DNA of 58,000 nt from Cryptomeria japonica (lineage: Eukaryota > Streptophyta > Pinopsida > Cupressales > Cupressaceae). The notes below the pieces were generated by a model. The model had not been told where the DNA came from. It searched no databases and saw only the letters and a program-made list of their open reading frames with translations. The translations under genes were made by a program, and so were the position numbers. Numbering within the stretch: the stretch's first letter is position 1; each line of letters opens with the position of its first letter. Location of the stretch: the NCBI RefSeq assembly GCF_030272615.1, contig NC_081411.1, forward strand, positions 830,946,160-831,004,159, read 5' to 3'. This document shows positions 32,690-44,040 of the stretch, piece after piece.

Positions 32690-33838
32690 AGGCAACCTCT
32701 AAAGTCTTGCTTCTTGAAGATAGCTCACTCTTCTTTCACCACCATGTGATGATGATCCCTTCTATGGACACCTATATGCTAGATGACCAAGTTGGTTACA
32801 ATGGTAACACTTCATTGTTGAAAAGTATGAGGAACCTCTACCTTGGCCACTAGATCTTCCTCTGAAACCACTATTGGATCCCCTTCCTCTATAGAATCCT
32901 CCTTTGTTGCTGCCACTGTCTTTTTGCTCAGTGAGTTTAGGCTCTCCTTTTGTTCTTTGTTAAGAACTTCTTCCACCAAAGCCCCCTCTATGGCCTCTAT
33001 TATCTTTTCCTCTACCCCTGCCCCTATTGTTGATTGAGTCATGTCTTCTTTTCAGTTTTTCCTCCACCTTAAGGGCAAGTTGATAGGTTTGATGGACTAT
33101 TTTTGGGCTCATTAGATTGATTTCTTCTTGGATGTTCCACTGTAGACCATTTAGGTACCTAGCAACCTTGAGACTCTCTTCTTCCACCGCATGAGATCTA
33201 AGGCTAAGTTTGTGAAACTCCTCCGTATAGATACTGACATCAAGATCTTTTTGTCTTAAGTTTTTCCTCTTTCTATGAATTTGCACTTCATAGTCATCAG
33301 GGAGATAGACTTCTTTGATTTTGACTAACATCCCTTTCCAAGAAGAGATGGGTGCTTTGCCCATTTTCTTCCTTTCATTTTGTACAAATTTCCACCATGT
33401 GAGAGCAACTCCTCTCATCCTTGACTTGGCTACCTTGACTCTCTGGGCTTTAGTTATGCCTTCACATTCAAAATGGTTCACCATGCCTTCTATCCATTCT
33501 AAGACCACTTTTGCCTCCATCTTACCAGTGAACAATGGCAATCCTTCCAGTGATTTGCCACTCAAGGCCTTCAATGCCTTCAAAAAAGGTTCTTGCTCTA
33601 GGATAGGATCAGGTTCAGGTATCTTGTCTATCTTTGACACTTCTTTACCCTTCCCTTCTACTCCTTCCACTTTTACCAATACTTCATCTGCCTTGGTTTC
33701 TACCTCTCCAAGCTTACTCTCCAATTATAGCAACTTCTCCTTCAGGAGTCTATTCTCTTCCTCTTGATCATCCACTTTCTTTGCCAACTCTACATTGATC
33801 GCCATGTTTTTATTTCCTATAGATTCCACTAAGGACAT
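32690..33838 (-). pseudogene. Element F: Gag with CCHC zinc knuckle
   Basis: The frame starts at an ATG at 33838, 25 bases after the primer site, with a coiled-coil-like N-terminus. A TAA at 33725-33727 interrupts it, then it is open to a TAA at 32960-32962. The core shows LPLFTGKMEAKVVLEWIEGM, AKSRMRGVALTWW and the ISSWKGMLVKIKEVYLP block of plant gypsy Gags. The same frame past 32960 is Arg/Gly/Ser-rich and reaches CYHCNQLGHLAYRC, an intact CCHC knuckle (32768-32814), then a TAG. A frame change near 32660-32760 leads to the polyprotein. Three stops make it non-functional. Confidence 0.87.
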
Positions 33839-33863
33839 CTACTCACCTAGCCCAAATCTTATA

Positions 33864-33880
33864 GGCTTTGATTCCAATTT
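33864..33880 (-). promoter_or_regulatory. Primer-binding site of element F (initiator-Met tRNA type)
   Basis: On the minus strand TTGGAATCAAAGCC against the usual TTGGTATCAGAGCC, a match of 12 of 14, placed 3 bases after the LTR end CCCCATCA. Confidence 0.75.
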
Positions 33881-35482
33881 GATGGGGTTCACCTAGTTTG
33901 CTCAACACTTCACCTAGCTGGTGTTGCTCAATTGCACCAAATCACCAGGCCTAGTTGCTTTCTAGACCTCCAAGTCCTTCTCAATCTCTTATAGGGCTTT
34001 CTTCTTGATCCCTCTAAGGTTTTTTTGCCTCAAGTGTTTTGGCTAGGAACCCTACCAATTCACAGTCCTTCCCATGTACTCAATTATGGCTTCTTGGCTT
34101 CAAGTTGTCAGGTTGACCTCCTATCATTGTGAGATGTTGTAGAGGTGTGGAGGTGTCTTCATTAATGTTTTGGATGCATTTAGGGTCCATTTTAGGTTTT
34201 CGAACAATAGGTTTCTTACAGATTCCAAAATCTTGCTTAGAAAAGGGCTACAAGGAATTAGCCCAATTAGGCCTCCTAAAACCAGTTTTTTAGGGCTTGA
34301 GTGAAAACGGTCCAAAAGACCCCCAAAAAAATTTGGATTTCCTTCAATTATTCACCTAACCTCAATATATTTTTGTGGTTTTAGCTTCTTGTTCCACCAT
34401 TCAATGTGCCAACCCCAAAATGAGGGTTTTGGAGGGTTTCTAGGCCTTCTAGGTGGCAGTGACAAGTCAAGTGGGGTTTGAGCAACAAATGAACTTCTCA
34501 AGGATCCTCCTTGCATTGGAAACTCTAACCCAACTCCTTTTACCCCTTCAAAATCTTAGGAAGTGATTTGACATCCACCCCTGCACTTGGCACTTCATTT
34601 TCACCTTATTTCCTCTAGCCGGGTTGCTCCTGGACTTGCCTAGAATAAGGTGATAGTCATATCAAATCTCTTCTCCAGAACTTGCACCTACATATGTACA
34701 CTATATAGAGGTTTTCCCATAATTTCCCAACAATCCATGATTTTATCATGTGTGGAACTCATGAGGCAACCATATTTACAAGAAAACTACTATATACAAG
34801 CCAAAACTGGTTGCTTGCAAACTAAAGAAAGAAAACACTAATGTACAGTATCTACAAAGCTCTAAATTGAACCAACAACACAATAACACACAAGAGAAAC
34901 TGAATCTATTTCTGGATCAATAGATTCAATCCATCTTTAATTATAAATGAGTAAAATCAAACAAAAACGTTGCCAACTAGTTTGAAAATGAGTAGTTTTA
35001 GATTGTTAAGCTTGCAAAACACATTTACCAACCTTGGTAACCATGCAAGAGAGGGTTCTTATAGTTTTCCCACATGTGGAGTCATCCTAGGGCGTTTAAA
35101 AGTCCCTAACTCCATCACTAACCATTTAAGGACAAAAGTTGTCATGACAACTTTTGCACTTTTGGTCTTTCCAACCTATAAGACCTATTCCAAGTCATCA
35201 TAAATGACTTTTAAAACTTGCCTAATACTAATTTAACCCTCCCTAATCCCTATAAAAAATTTTGACACTTTTGACCATCAAAAAGGTCAATTGGCTACTC
35301 AAACTCACTATTTACAAAAAAATGCAAACCTAAGAAGAATGAACTCAACCTAGGCTTACATTGACTAAAAACACTAACTCTTGGACCCTCCTAGAGTCCT
35401 TATTCACCATTGACTTGGCTAGGGTTAGAACAATCCAAAATTAAAAAACTAAACAATCTAAGTCCTAGGTGCTCCTGCACCA
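33880..35482 (-). repeat. 5' LTR of element F
   Basis: + strand TGATGGGG ... TGCACCA, so TG...CA on both reads; 1603 bp. Its right half (about 34635-35482) is the unit that is triplicated at 27791-30325. The left half (33880-34634) is absent from the 3' side. Confidence 0.82.
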
Positions 35483-36176
35483 GTGGAACTCTATATATTG
35501 TAAAGTTTGAGCCATTTAGGGGGTCTAAAAAAATTGATGATTTGAGGCCCTAGATTAGGATTTTTTTCATTTTCTAGCATTTAGTTTTAGATATTGTTAA
35601 ACTTTTGCAATATTGGTGTTAGTTGTTATAATTATCCTTTCATGAAAATCAATATAAGTTGTTGTTTTTGGATCGCATGTTCCATGACTAATGTTGAATT
35701 GAGTTAGTATTTCCTTTATTTTGATAGCTTCTCTCAATTTGAATGGTATGAATGTTCTTTGTGTTGTGTTCTCCATTGTCATGTATTTGAGGTTAGTTAA
35801 TTAGCTCTTCATGCACATGAGATCGTAGGTCTCGTATGCAAACAGAAATCATGAGTGATGCTATTCAAATTTTTATTGATAATATCTTTATTGGGGTTTA
35901 TTTCCTTTAATTCAACAAGCTTATATGGTTATCTTCCTTTTCTCTCACCCTTATATCTTTTGAGTTTTTTTTCTAAGCGATCTAAGTAATCATCATCTGC
36001 GATGAGCAATACCGCCTTGATGAAAAAGACACATAGGCCCAGAAGTACCCAAGCATTGTTGTGAACCAACTAACAAGACCTTGGGGAGCACGAACTTTGT
36101 AGTCTCTGCTCTTTTCAGGAGAGGTTTCATATCTACGAAACCTGCATGTTGGTGAGTATAAAAGGCCCATCAACAA
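35483..36176 (+). repeat. Dispersed repeat R1, right copy
   Basis: Aligns with 1925-2640, starting exactly at the edge of element F and ending at cccatcaacaa. The region before CTAGATTAGG corresponds to the zinc-knuckle end of the frame in the left copy but is more decayed. Confidence 0.55.
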
Positions 36177-37790
36177 GACCATGTCATTGCAACCAAATAA
36201 TCAATCATGTCAATCTAACATGTACATGTCCCAAAACTTGGATCAGACCTATCATGAAGAGACAAATATCATCCTTATTTCCCCCTCACTTGAAGAAAAA
36301 CTAGCTCAAGAAATAGAGATCTTGGAATAAAAACTGAAGAAAAGTGAAAAGAGTAGATCCCAAATGGTCAAGCTATTTCAAAAATTTAGAGGTCCCAATA
36401 CAAACTCAGAGCTATTAGGTGTACAAGCTCTCATTAAAAAATAAAAAATACCATCTCTCCTCTCACATATAAACATGAGAAACAAATCTCAAACGATGAA
36501 CCCAAATCAAGTCTCATTTGACCAAATTTGAAATCAAACCTCATCCAATCAATCCCCAAATCAAGTCTTAATTGATTAGATTTCAAATCAAACCTTGTTC
36601 AATCAAGTCCCAAATCAAACTTCATTAGACCAACTCTCATATCAAACTCCATTCAACCATATCTCAAATCATAACTTGTTCAATTCAACACAACCAGAGT
36701 TTGGTATAATTCAACAAGGGCCACCACCAAAGATTGAACCAATTTTTCTTCTGATGCAATCAAGTGCTCCTCAAGAAACTACACAACTCCTAGAAACACA
36801 AATTGTGAAAACAAGTTAACCCCTACCAAGTTCACACACAATTACACAACCAATTTTTCCTCTAGTTGCATCACCTGTCAACTAACATCCTCCTATGTTT
36901 TCAAATACACGACCAAGAGTGTCCCAAACAAATGCAAGTATAATTACAAACACATCACCCTTTGGACATCAATCAAACATGCTCAATGTGTCACCGATCA
37001 TACAACAAGGTCAATCAACAACTACCTTGCAATGTGTAAATGTTGGAACAATATCACAAACACGATAACCCAAACAATGAAAAATGCCAACTTCAATTTC
37101 TTGATAGTTTCCTTCAACAACTAGGTTAGACAAAAGAGACTAGTTCTAAACATGATCATCGACAATCTCTCACGATTTCCTCATCCCCTAAAGTTTCACA
37201 AGAGTATTCTATACCCTCTCTATCCAATGATGCAACCTCCCAAGGGCTATCCATAACATGTTTCCAAACTAATGCAATTCATGATGATAGTCCCTTCCAT
37301 GCCTTATAAATTCAAGACCCAATCACACCATATGCACCTATTCTAGAAAGTCCCCTACAAAGTCCATCACCCTCGTGTCAAAACATTGATTCCTTCCTAG
37401 AATCCCCCATTCATTTGCAAAGTCCAACCCCATGTCAAGAGGATGATCCAGAGAATAAATAAATAAGTCTTTAAATAGATCAAGATCAAGATCTTAAAGC
37501 TTTCCCTTTGTATTCAACATTCGACCAAGATCTCATTTCCTTTGATGATCCTATTGTTCCTGACCATCCTATACAAGATGATCCCTTTTTGCCTAAAGAC
37601 TACATTATCCTTCCAAGTCTTATTGATGATCTACTTCCTAGGCAAGATCATGACATCCCTTCTATCCTTCCAAATTATTCCATTCAAAATAAAGAGCAAA
37701 ATACCCTTACATAATCAACCTTTTTATGAAGATTTCAAGGAAAAGGAGATTCGTCAAGGAAGGTATAAAATTTCATTTTAACATTTATTT
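36177..37790 (+). pseudogene. Decayed low-complexity frame with a 9-residue repeat
   Basis: A Gln/Asn/Ser/Pro-rich frame starts near 36183. Near 36270-36430 it has a coiled-coil-like segment (SPSLEEKLAQEIEILE, then a stop). From about 36505 to 36690 seven units of 9 residues follow the pattern (P/S)NQxxFxQ(I/V/L), a 27-bp tandem repeat. More open stretches are at 36595-36816 and 37508-37711 (LPSLIDDLLPRQDHDIPSI). I do not recognise the protein. The composition recalls N-terminal parts of non-autonomous retroelement Gags, such as element A's, but no Gag core or finger is seen. Confidence 0.45.
36505..36690 (+). repeat. 27-bp tandem repeat, about seven units
   Basis: Units alternate AATCAAACYTCATTYRACCA-like and CCCAAATCAAGTCT-like words, translating to nine-residue units. 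Confidence 0.7.
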
Positions 37791-38400
37791 TCAAATCTAG
37801 CCTATATCATGTAAGGTTAAGCTCTCTTTTCTATTTCATTCATCATAGGGTTAATTCCAAACCCGCATTTGAACTAGATAAACCCCTATCAACCCAACAC
37901 TATTTTCCATCTCTTATGTATGTAGGTGACAAGTTTAGAATAGAAGAAATATAGATATAGAAAGTATAGACTAAGATAAAGAGAACCAAAATTTGTAACA
38001 GAGAAAAAACAACATGGACACTAGGTACACCCAATGTCTGACACTTTTTTTACAAAATTTTAGGGAGACATTCTGAGTGACATCATGATCTCAAATCTAT
38101 TTTTGATATCTACATCTAACAACTTAAGGAATAGAACACCTAGCTACATAGTCTAGCACTTTCGGGCTCAAACTTCAGACATAGGTTCCTCTCTGATTCT
38201 CATTTCTAGAATTGTACTTAGAGTCTACATATTTGATCTAAAACATTTTGTTTAGGTTGATTACTCTCATTTTTTCATCTTTAACACTAGTTCTTGCATC
38301 TAATCATTTTATCTTATCCAATTGCAACAATTCAACAAAAATGGGAAAGTATCAATTTGTGCCTAACTCTTTCAATAGGTCTTAATTTGGGTCTATTGAT
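37791..38400 (+). other. Sequence distantly like the downstream half of the element B LTR
   Basis: Ordered short matches to 7870-8380: AATTCC...AAACCCC TATC, then CTCTTATGTATGTAGG (element B: CTTTATATGTGCAGG), a GACATTC-GACATC block, and a TTTATCTTA end. No frame. It may be an old LTR of the same superfamily. Confidence 0.35.
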
Positions 38401-41164
38401 ATATTTCTTGAATGTGATGTTGTTGTGAATGGGTTTGATTCCTAGTTTGCATGTTTATACTAGTGAACCTCATTACACCACTTTAATTTTTTTAAGATGG
38501 TTATATTAGATGCCTTGTGGTTAATATGGGGTGAACCAATGGTGTTAGGTGTGGAAGTGCTTGAAAAGAGTGTGGATTTTATTGTTTTGAATTATTTTTC
38601 ATTATCAATGATGATGGTGGAAGGGGTTTTATAGCAACTGATAATATAATGAAGGATAAGTTTGGATTACTATTTTTGAGTGGTATAAGGGAAATATCAT
38701 TTGACTCATTTGGTGTTCAAGTATTTAGCGGTTGTCATTATGAATTTGTGGTCATTGGAGGAAAATGTGTAGATCTTACCAATGATATGAAGACCTCATT
38801 ATGAAAAGTGCTATTGAGTAGTCATGTGTTACAATACCTACAAAGCTGCATGAATAAAATCTCTATATTGTTGATAAGATAGAAATTTTTGTACAAACTA
38901 GCACTCATCCTACTCCATGGTGGGCCAATATTAGCTTGCTCTCCAAAGGTTTTTTTTATAGATATCATCAAGCATCTTTTTTATGTGAGAAACTTTTGAA
39001 TTAAGGTATCTAAGTTAGGTGTCATCAGAGATCCTTCAATATAATGCTCTATCAAGGATGATGAAACAAGATTATAGATGGATATAAAATTTCCATGCAC
39101 GCACAAGATAGATTAGGTGATGATGTTTGATTATGGAGGTAATTGTATATATCATGATATTAGGGATTGTTGGGATCGACAAGTTCACAAATTATTTTTC
39201 ATTCTAAGACATCATACATGGGGATCAAAAAAAATTCAACTAAGAATTAACATTGTTGACTATTTTGTGGCATATCTAGAAGAGATCCATTTATAGCAAT
39301 TTTTAATTGCTCATTTTTTAATATATTAAGTATGGGAAGGGCCCCTACAAATAGAACAAGCTAGTGGACAAAAAAGAGAAACCAAGTACAACATAACAAC
39401 AAAGAAATAATGAATTACCCTCCAAAAAAATCTATAGTAGAACCAATGTGGAAGATCCACATAAGCAACATAACGAGAAAAATAGTGACCCGCAAAAAAA
39501 ATCAAGAAATTAGTAAAGAGTATTCCAATCCACAACCATAGAATCTAGAGTTTCGTCATCAAGCCATCAATGATTTTGACCATTGTACTCATATAATTCT
39601 CCAAGGTATCATTTTTATATTGAAATTAAAGTCAAAGACTGCTATAAATAAGCTCATTTCTTCTTGGAGCTTAGCAGTTAGTAAATTCATTTTCTCATTA
39701 ATTATCAACTCTAAATATATGTTCAAACAAAATTGGAGGTGAAGTATTATTTGAAACTATTTACTGGATTTATGGATTTATTTTTTATGGAATTAGGTTA
39801 TCATTTTGGTTTGATATTCATTATTGATTTGGTTGATAATGAGTTGTAAATTTCCATAAACTAGGAGATGTTGGATGTTCCATTGTATTGCTATTATAAG
39901 ATATTTAATTTAAGGCCTCATATTCTATTATTTTATTTTTACATGAAAAAACCAATATGAATTATTTGGGATGAAATCACCTCAAGGGTGATGAGTATGA
40001 TTTTCACACCTAATCCTTTATTTATTTAAGAAATATCAAAATTTAATTTTGAGGATATTGAATCATCTAGAAAGCACATGACTAAAGATGATTATCTATC
40101 AATAGTGCTTCATAGTGCTTCTTCTAATTGATCAACCACGATCTATCCTTCTATTTCTCTTTTTTTTATCTACTATATGTCAAATTTACTAAGCAACATG
40201 GCCCATTTTGCCATACAATCTATGAGAGATGCTTTGTGTAAAAAAGATTTTAATGGGTCAATTTTTGAGATAACCTAGATATTATGACTTGTCACACAAT
40301 GTCATATTTTTGGGGAACCAAAAATAACAACTAAACATACATGTTCCATTGGTGTATAGTTAAATTCATAACCCAAAAATGTTCCTTCATGTCCTTTAAA
40401 ATCATTTGTGAGAAATGCCCCAAGATCAATTGATGTGGTCAAAAATTACAATAGTAATGGTTTTTCCTAAATGATTGCCATAAGAACTAGAGGTGATGCA
40501 AGATTTTTTTTAATTAGAATCTTGTTGACAAGAATTATAGTAGTGGAAAGTATTATTTTTTCCAATAGATTGAGAGAATTGTTGACTCTTGCCTACTAAT
40601 CATGCAATGAACTTTTGATAACCTGAAATTTTCCATTATGACTGTATTTGATTGATAGATTATGGAGATGGCATCTCTAATATGACAATGACTTTGGTAA
40701 GATCAACCTCAATGCATTATCTAGAGATAATGAAACCTATAAAGTTTCTCGATGTGAATTCAAATATTTATATAATTATTTTTATTTGTAAATTGTCATT
40801 CAATCTTAATTAATTATATAACATTTATTTAATACTATATACACCATATCTTGAATTGTCTTATTTGCTCAAGAGTTATTTCATTTTACTATAGAACTAA
40901 TTAAGAATTATTTTATTCTATTTACATTGTCGACTTTATTTTTATTCAAAAAGCTATTTTGTATTTATATAACAATAATTTAATTTTATTTATTTTACAA
41001 TACACTTATTTAAGAATTTTTATTTATTTTTCCATTGTTTACTTTAGAATAATTTTAATTTAGACGTATTTATTTGATTACATTGTTTAGGAAGAACTAT
41101 TTTACTTTTGGATGTAAACTTTAATTTTACTTTTAATTTTTTTTAAATACAATTCATTGTTTGA
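38401..41164. other. AT-rich region with nothing identifiable
   Basis: About 2.8 kb, no open frame above 70 codons. A minus-strand stretch near 39560-39640 translates to words a little like a copia Gag (DTLENY...MVKIIDG), too short to call. The last 500 bases are nearly pure A/T. Confidence 0.6.
41152..41164 (+). repeat. Probable left target duplication of LINE-C
   Basis: ATTCATTGTTTGA against ATTCATTATTTCA at 47592-47604 (11 of 13). Confidence 0.5.
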
Positions 41165-41411
41165 TTCTCATACCGATTTTTTTTGTCACGAGGCTTTGCA
41201 ACTATGTCTGCATCTGTGTCACACCCATAGGGTTTGACAAGAGGCTGCAGGGGTCATTGCCATTAACATGGGGGAGTGAAGGAGGCCTCCTCCACGTAGG
41301 TAAGTTGCTCTTTGTGTTCTTTTTTTCTTGTTTTTCATGCATGCTTTGCTCTCGATTGTCCTTCCCACTGTTGCCCGCTCTCCTATCTGTGTGTGGGGTT
41401 AATGTGCTTTT
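41165..41411 (+). promoter_or_regulatory. 5' leader of LINE-C
   Basis: GC content rises sharply at about 41185 compared with the AT-rich flank. This is where an internal promoter of a full-length LINE would lie. No specific motif recognised. Confidence 0.5.
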
Positions 41412-42473
41412 ATGGAGGGCTCGTCTGGAGGCGTCGCCAATTTAAATAGCAGATCGAGAGTCAAAAATGGGAAGAAGAAAACCTTCAAAGACGTTGTCAA
41501 TCAACCTTCATTCGTCATTGCAGAGGGTGTGAGGTTTGTGTCTCTTGCTAATGGTGGTCCCTGTGGAGAAGGTAAGGACCCTAACTACATGTTGGACACC
41601 ATCTCCATTTCTCTAAATGAACTAATGTGTAATGAAATTGCTCTCGAAAAGAATAGGTTAAAGGATACTGCAATTTTCTTTGTTGTTGTTGATGTAGATA
41701 AATGTCCGCCTAGGAAATTTCTTGATGACTGGTTTAGAAATGTTTGGAATATTAAATTAGGTTTTCATTTATCATTTTGTAGATTAATACAAAAAGGTTT
41801 ATTCATAGCTTTTTTCAAAGATCACAAGGCTCAATTAGAAGTCATTAGCAAACAATATTGGACGGTGGGAAAATGTACTTTTCGAGCCCTAGGGTGGTCT
41901 CCTGAAGTGGTCAATGAAGAAATTTTAGCACTCTTGTGCCCTAGGTGGCTTCTGCTTAAAAATGTTCCACTGCTGCTACGGAGATTCATACCACAAATTC
42001 TTGAACCGATTAGCAAGACTATCTGGATGGATAACTCAGCCTCTCTTATTCCTCACTTGGATGCTAGGGTTCTGGTATCGATCAACCCTGGCTGAGACCT
42101 TCCTAATTCGGTAAACATTAACTTAGGAAATGAAGTTGGCATTTGCCCTATTGAAAGCCTCAGAGGGATCAATGTGTGCTTCCTCTACAAAAAAGAGGGA
42201 CATATTCGGAAAAATTTCCCAATTGTTAGTCAGAATAAAGGAATGGAGAAGGCACTCAATGATGCTAATGACCCTACTCTGATCCACAGAAATCATGCTC
42301 CTCTCATGGACAATCTTAACTCCCTTAGTAAAAAAATCAATAGAGCTATAAATGGAGAGAGTAATAGAACCCTTGAGACTGGAAAAATCGATAATACTGG
42401 TATACCCAATATTATCCCCGCCCCCCATTCTGCAATATCGGAAGCCCTAAAGATGATGGGAGAAGGCCAGTAG
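41412..42473 (+). pseudogene. LINE-C ORF1, DUF4283-like domain and zinc knuckle
   Basis: ORF1 proteins of plant L1 elements bind the element RNA. The frame opens at an ATG at 41412. Residues about 75-190 are DUF4283-like, an RRM-type fold: KDTAIFFVVVDVD, LDDWFRNVWNIK, GLFIAFFKDHKAQLEV and FRALGWSPEV. A TGA at 42093-42095 interrupts it. The frame then reaches CFLYKKEGHIRKNFP (about 42177-42220), a knuckle in which the second and last cysteines have become Tyr and Phe/Asn. It stops at 42471-42473 and continues in frame 2. Confidence 0.85.
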
Positions 42474-43303
42474 GATGGTTTTCAAATAGTGGAGAAAAAA
42501 CCTAGGAAAAGGAGAAGGAAAAACGCCCAGCAATTGGCGTTGGAGAAAATTAGAGTGAATAACCCTAATAATTTTAAAAATAGAAAGGATAAATCTTTTG
42601 TGGCTTCGCCTATGGATGATGATGTGCAAGAGATCCCCCTGAAATGAGATTCTTGATCTTGAAAGCAACCTCTACCAATGATAAAACAATTGATCAGGGG
42701 TTCGAAGAGAGGGACGATGTCAATAGTGAGTTAGGTGAGAGAGGGAGCCCTAGTGGGACAGTGAACTTAAAGGCTACTCATAAGAACTCTTCAGATATGG
42801 ATGTGTCCTATGAGTTGGCCTTAACATGTGTCACTGATAATGTGAAAGAAACCCCCTCTCTTACAGAATCCACTCTTGAAATGGTTGTCTCCCTTTCCCC
42901 CAAGAAGTTTGTTGAAATTGAGGATAATTGTATGATTGAGGTCATTGTTGTCGACCCTAATAATTGTGATGCTAGGTGTAGTAAGCCATTAGCCATTGAG
43001 GATGAAACCCTAGAATGTTGTAATAGCTTGAAGGCACTCGGACCCTATTCTGAGAGTGGCAAGGCCCCCAATCCGCCTGATCCCAATAAGGATCCCGATT
43101 TCGAGGATGATTCTCAAAATGATGAATACATTGATGAAGAGGGGGAGTGGATGACGGATTCAGAGAACCCTGAGGTTATACCCAGAAGAAGAAGAGGTAG
43201 ACCTCTAGGTTCAAAGAACAAAGGCTCAACTAATAGAAGGAAAATTGAAGAAAAGAAAGATCTCCCTAGATGTTTTAACAACTTCAAAGCTGCTAAAGAG
43301 TAA
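42474..43303 (+). pseudogene. LINE-C ORF1, C-terminal part with AT-hook
   Basis: After a stop and a frameshift near 42640, frame 2 is open at 42644-43303. The first part is a basic segment (about 42480-42560, KKPRKRRRKN in the earlier frame). The rest is acidic and Ser-rich up to EDDSQNDEYIDEEGEW, then RRRRGRPLGSKNKG (about 43190-43231), a textbook AT-hook that binds the minor groove of AT-rich DNA. The frame ends at 43301-43303, 17 bases before the ORF2 ATG. Confidence 0.8.
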
Positions 43304-43320
43304 AGAATTTGCATAGAGCT

Positions 43321-44040
43321 ATGATGAAGTGCATCTCATGGAATATTAGAGGTCTGGAGTCTCCAGACAGGAAGCAGATAATTAGGAAGTTTGTTATTCA
43401 ACACAGAGATGCAAATTTTGTCATGCTACAAGAACTAAAAGCAGTTAAATTTACCTTGGAGGTCAATTTAGATTTCATCTGGAAAGATTCTATTAAAATC
43501 TATTCAAGCCATGATAAGGGTAGAGGGGGAGTTGGGCTCCTCATCAAATCCAAATGGAAAGAACACATTATTAACCAAGGGTGCTCATCGTGCAACAGAG
43601 CAGTGTGAGCTTCATTGGACATTAATAAAACTATCATCGGAGTATGTTCAATTTATGTTGCCAATGACTATAGGGAAATAACCGAACTATGGGATTGGAT
43701 TGCCTCCCTCCCTGATATACCGTGGATTATTGGGGGAGACTTCAACATGATTGAAATCCATGAGGATAAATGTGGTGGTATTCCTATGGAATGGAAAGGA
43801 GTCAAGAAATTACATTGGGAAAGAATGAAAAATTGTAGGAAACTATTTGACCCCTTACTTGGCAACAAGAAGGATGCAAAAGGAATTTGGTTCACGTGGT
43901 GCAATTACCAAAGAGGAAAGCATAAAATATATTGTAGATTGGACAGGTTTTATGTTATAGAGAACATTTCTCCTTTGCGCCAAATAATCAAGGTAACATT
44001 GTGTCAGTATGGTCGGTTTCACTCTTGGACCATCACCCTG
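43321..44040 (+). pseudogene. LINE-C ORF2, endonuclease domain
   Basis: Starts at ATG 43321 (MMKCISWNIRGLESPDRK). This is the apurinic-type endonuclease that nicks the target DNA: WNIRGL with the Asn, LQELK with the metal-binding Glu, GGDFNMI with Asp and Asn, LDRFYV, and after a frameshift near 44000-44020 LLDHHPVI with the His of the last motif. A TGA at 43606-43608 also interrupts it. ORF1 and ORF2 lie in different frames with a 17-base gap. Confidence 0.87.

Larger units (their letters stand above)
27791..35482 (-). mobile_element. Element F: chromodomain-bearing gypsy element (chromovirus) with deleted reverse transcriptase
   Basis: Minus-strand order is 5' LTR (33880-35482), primer site, gag with zinc knuckle, protease, residual reverse transcriptase N-terminus, integrase, chromodomain, 3' LTR-derived array (27791-30325). 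The chromodomain at the integrase C-terminus defines chromoviruses. The polymerase core is absent, so any movement would need a partner element. The left end abuts a truncated element A-type LTR and the right end abuts repeat R1; no target duplication could be matched. Confidence 0.9.

Noticed and set aside
31595-33767. Plus-strand frames opposite the element F polyprotein
   Set aside because: Shadows of the minus-strand gag and pol frames, with no independent domain.
39326-39640. A possible copia Gag fragment or membrane protein on the minus strand
   Set aside because: Only a few weakly similar residues near 39560-39640, and the hydrophobic 69-codon frame is a product of AT-rich sequence.
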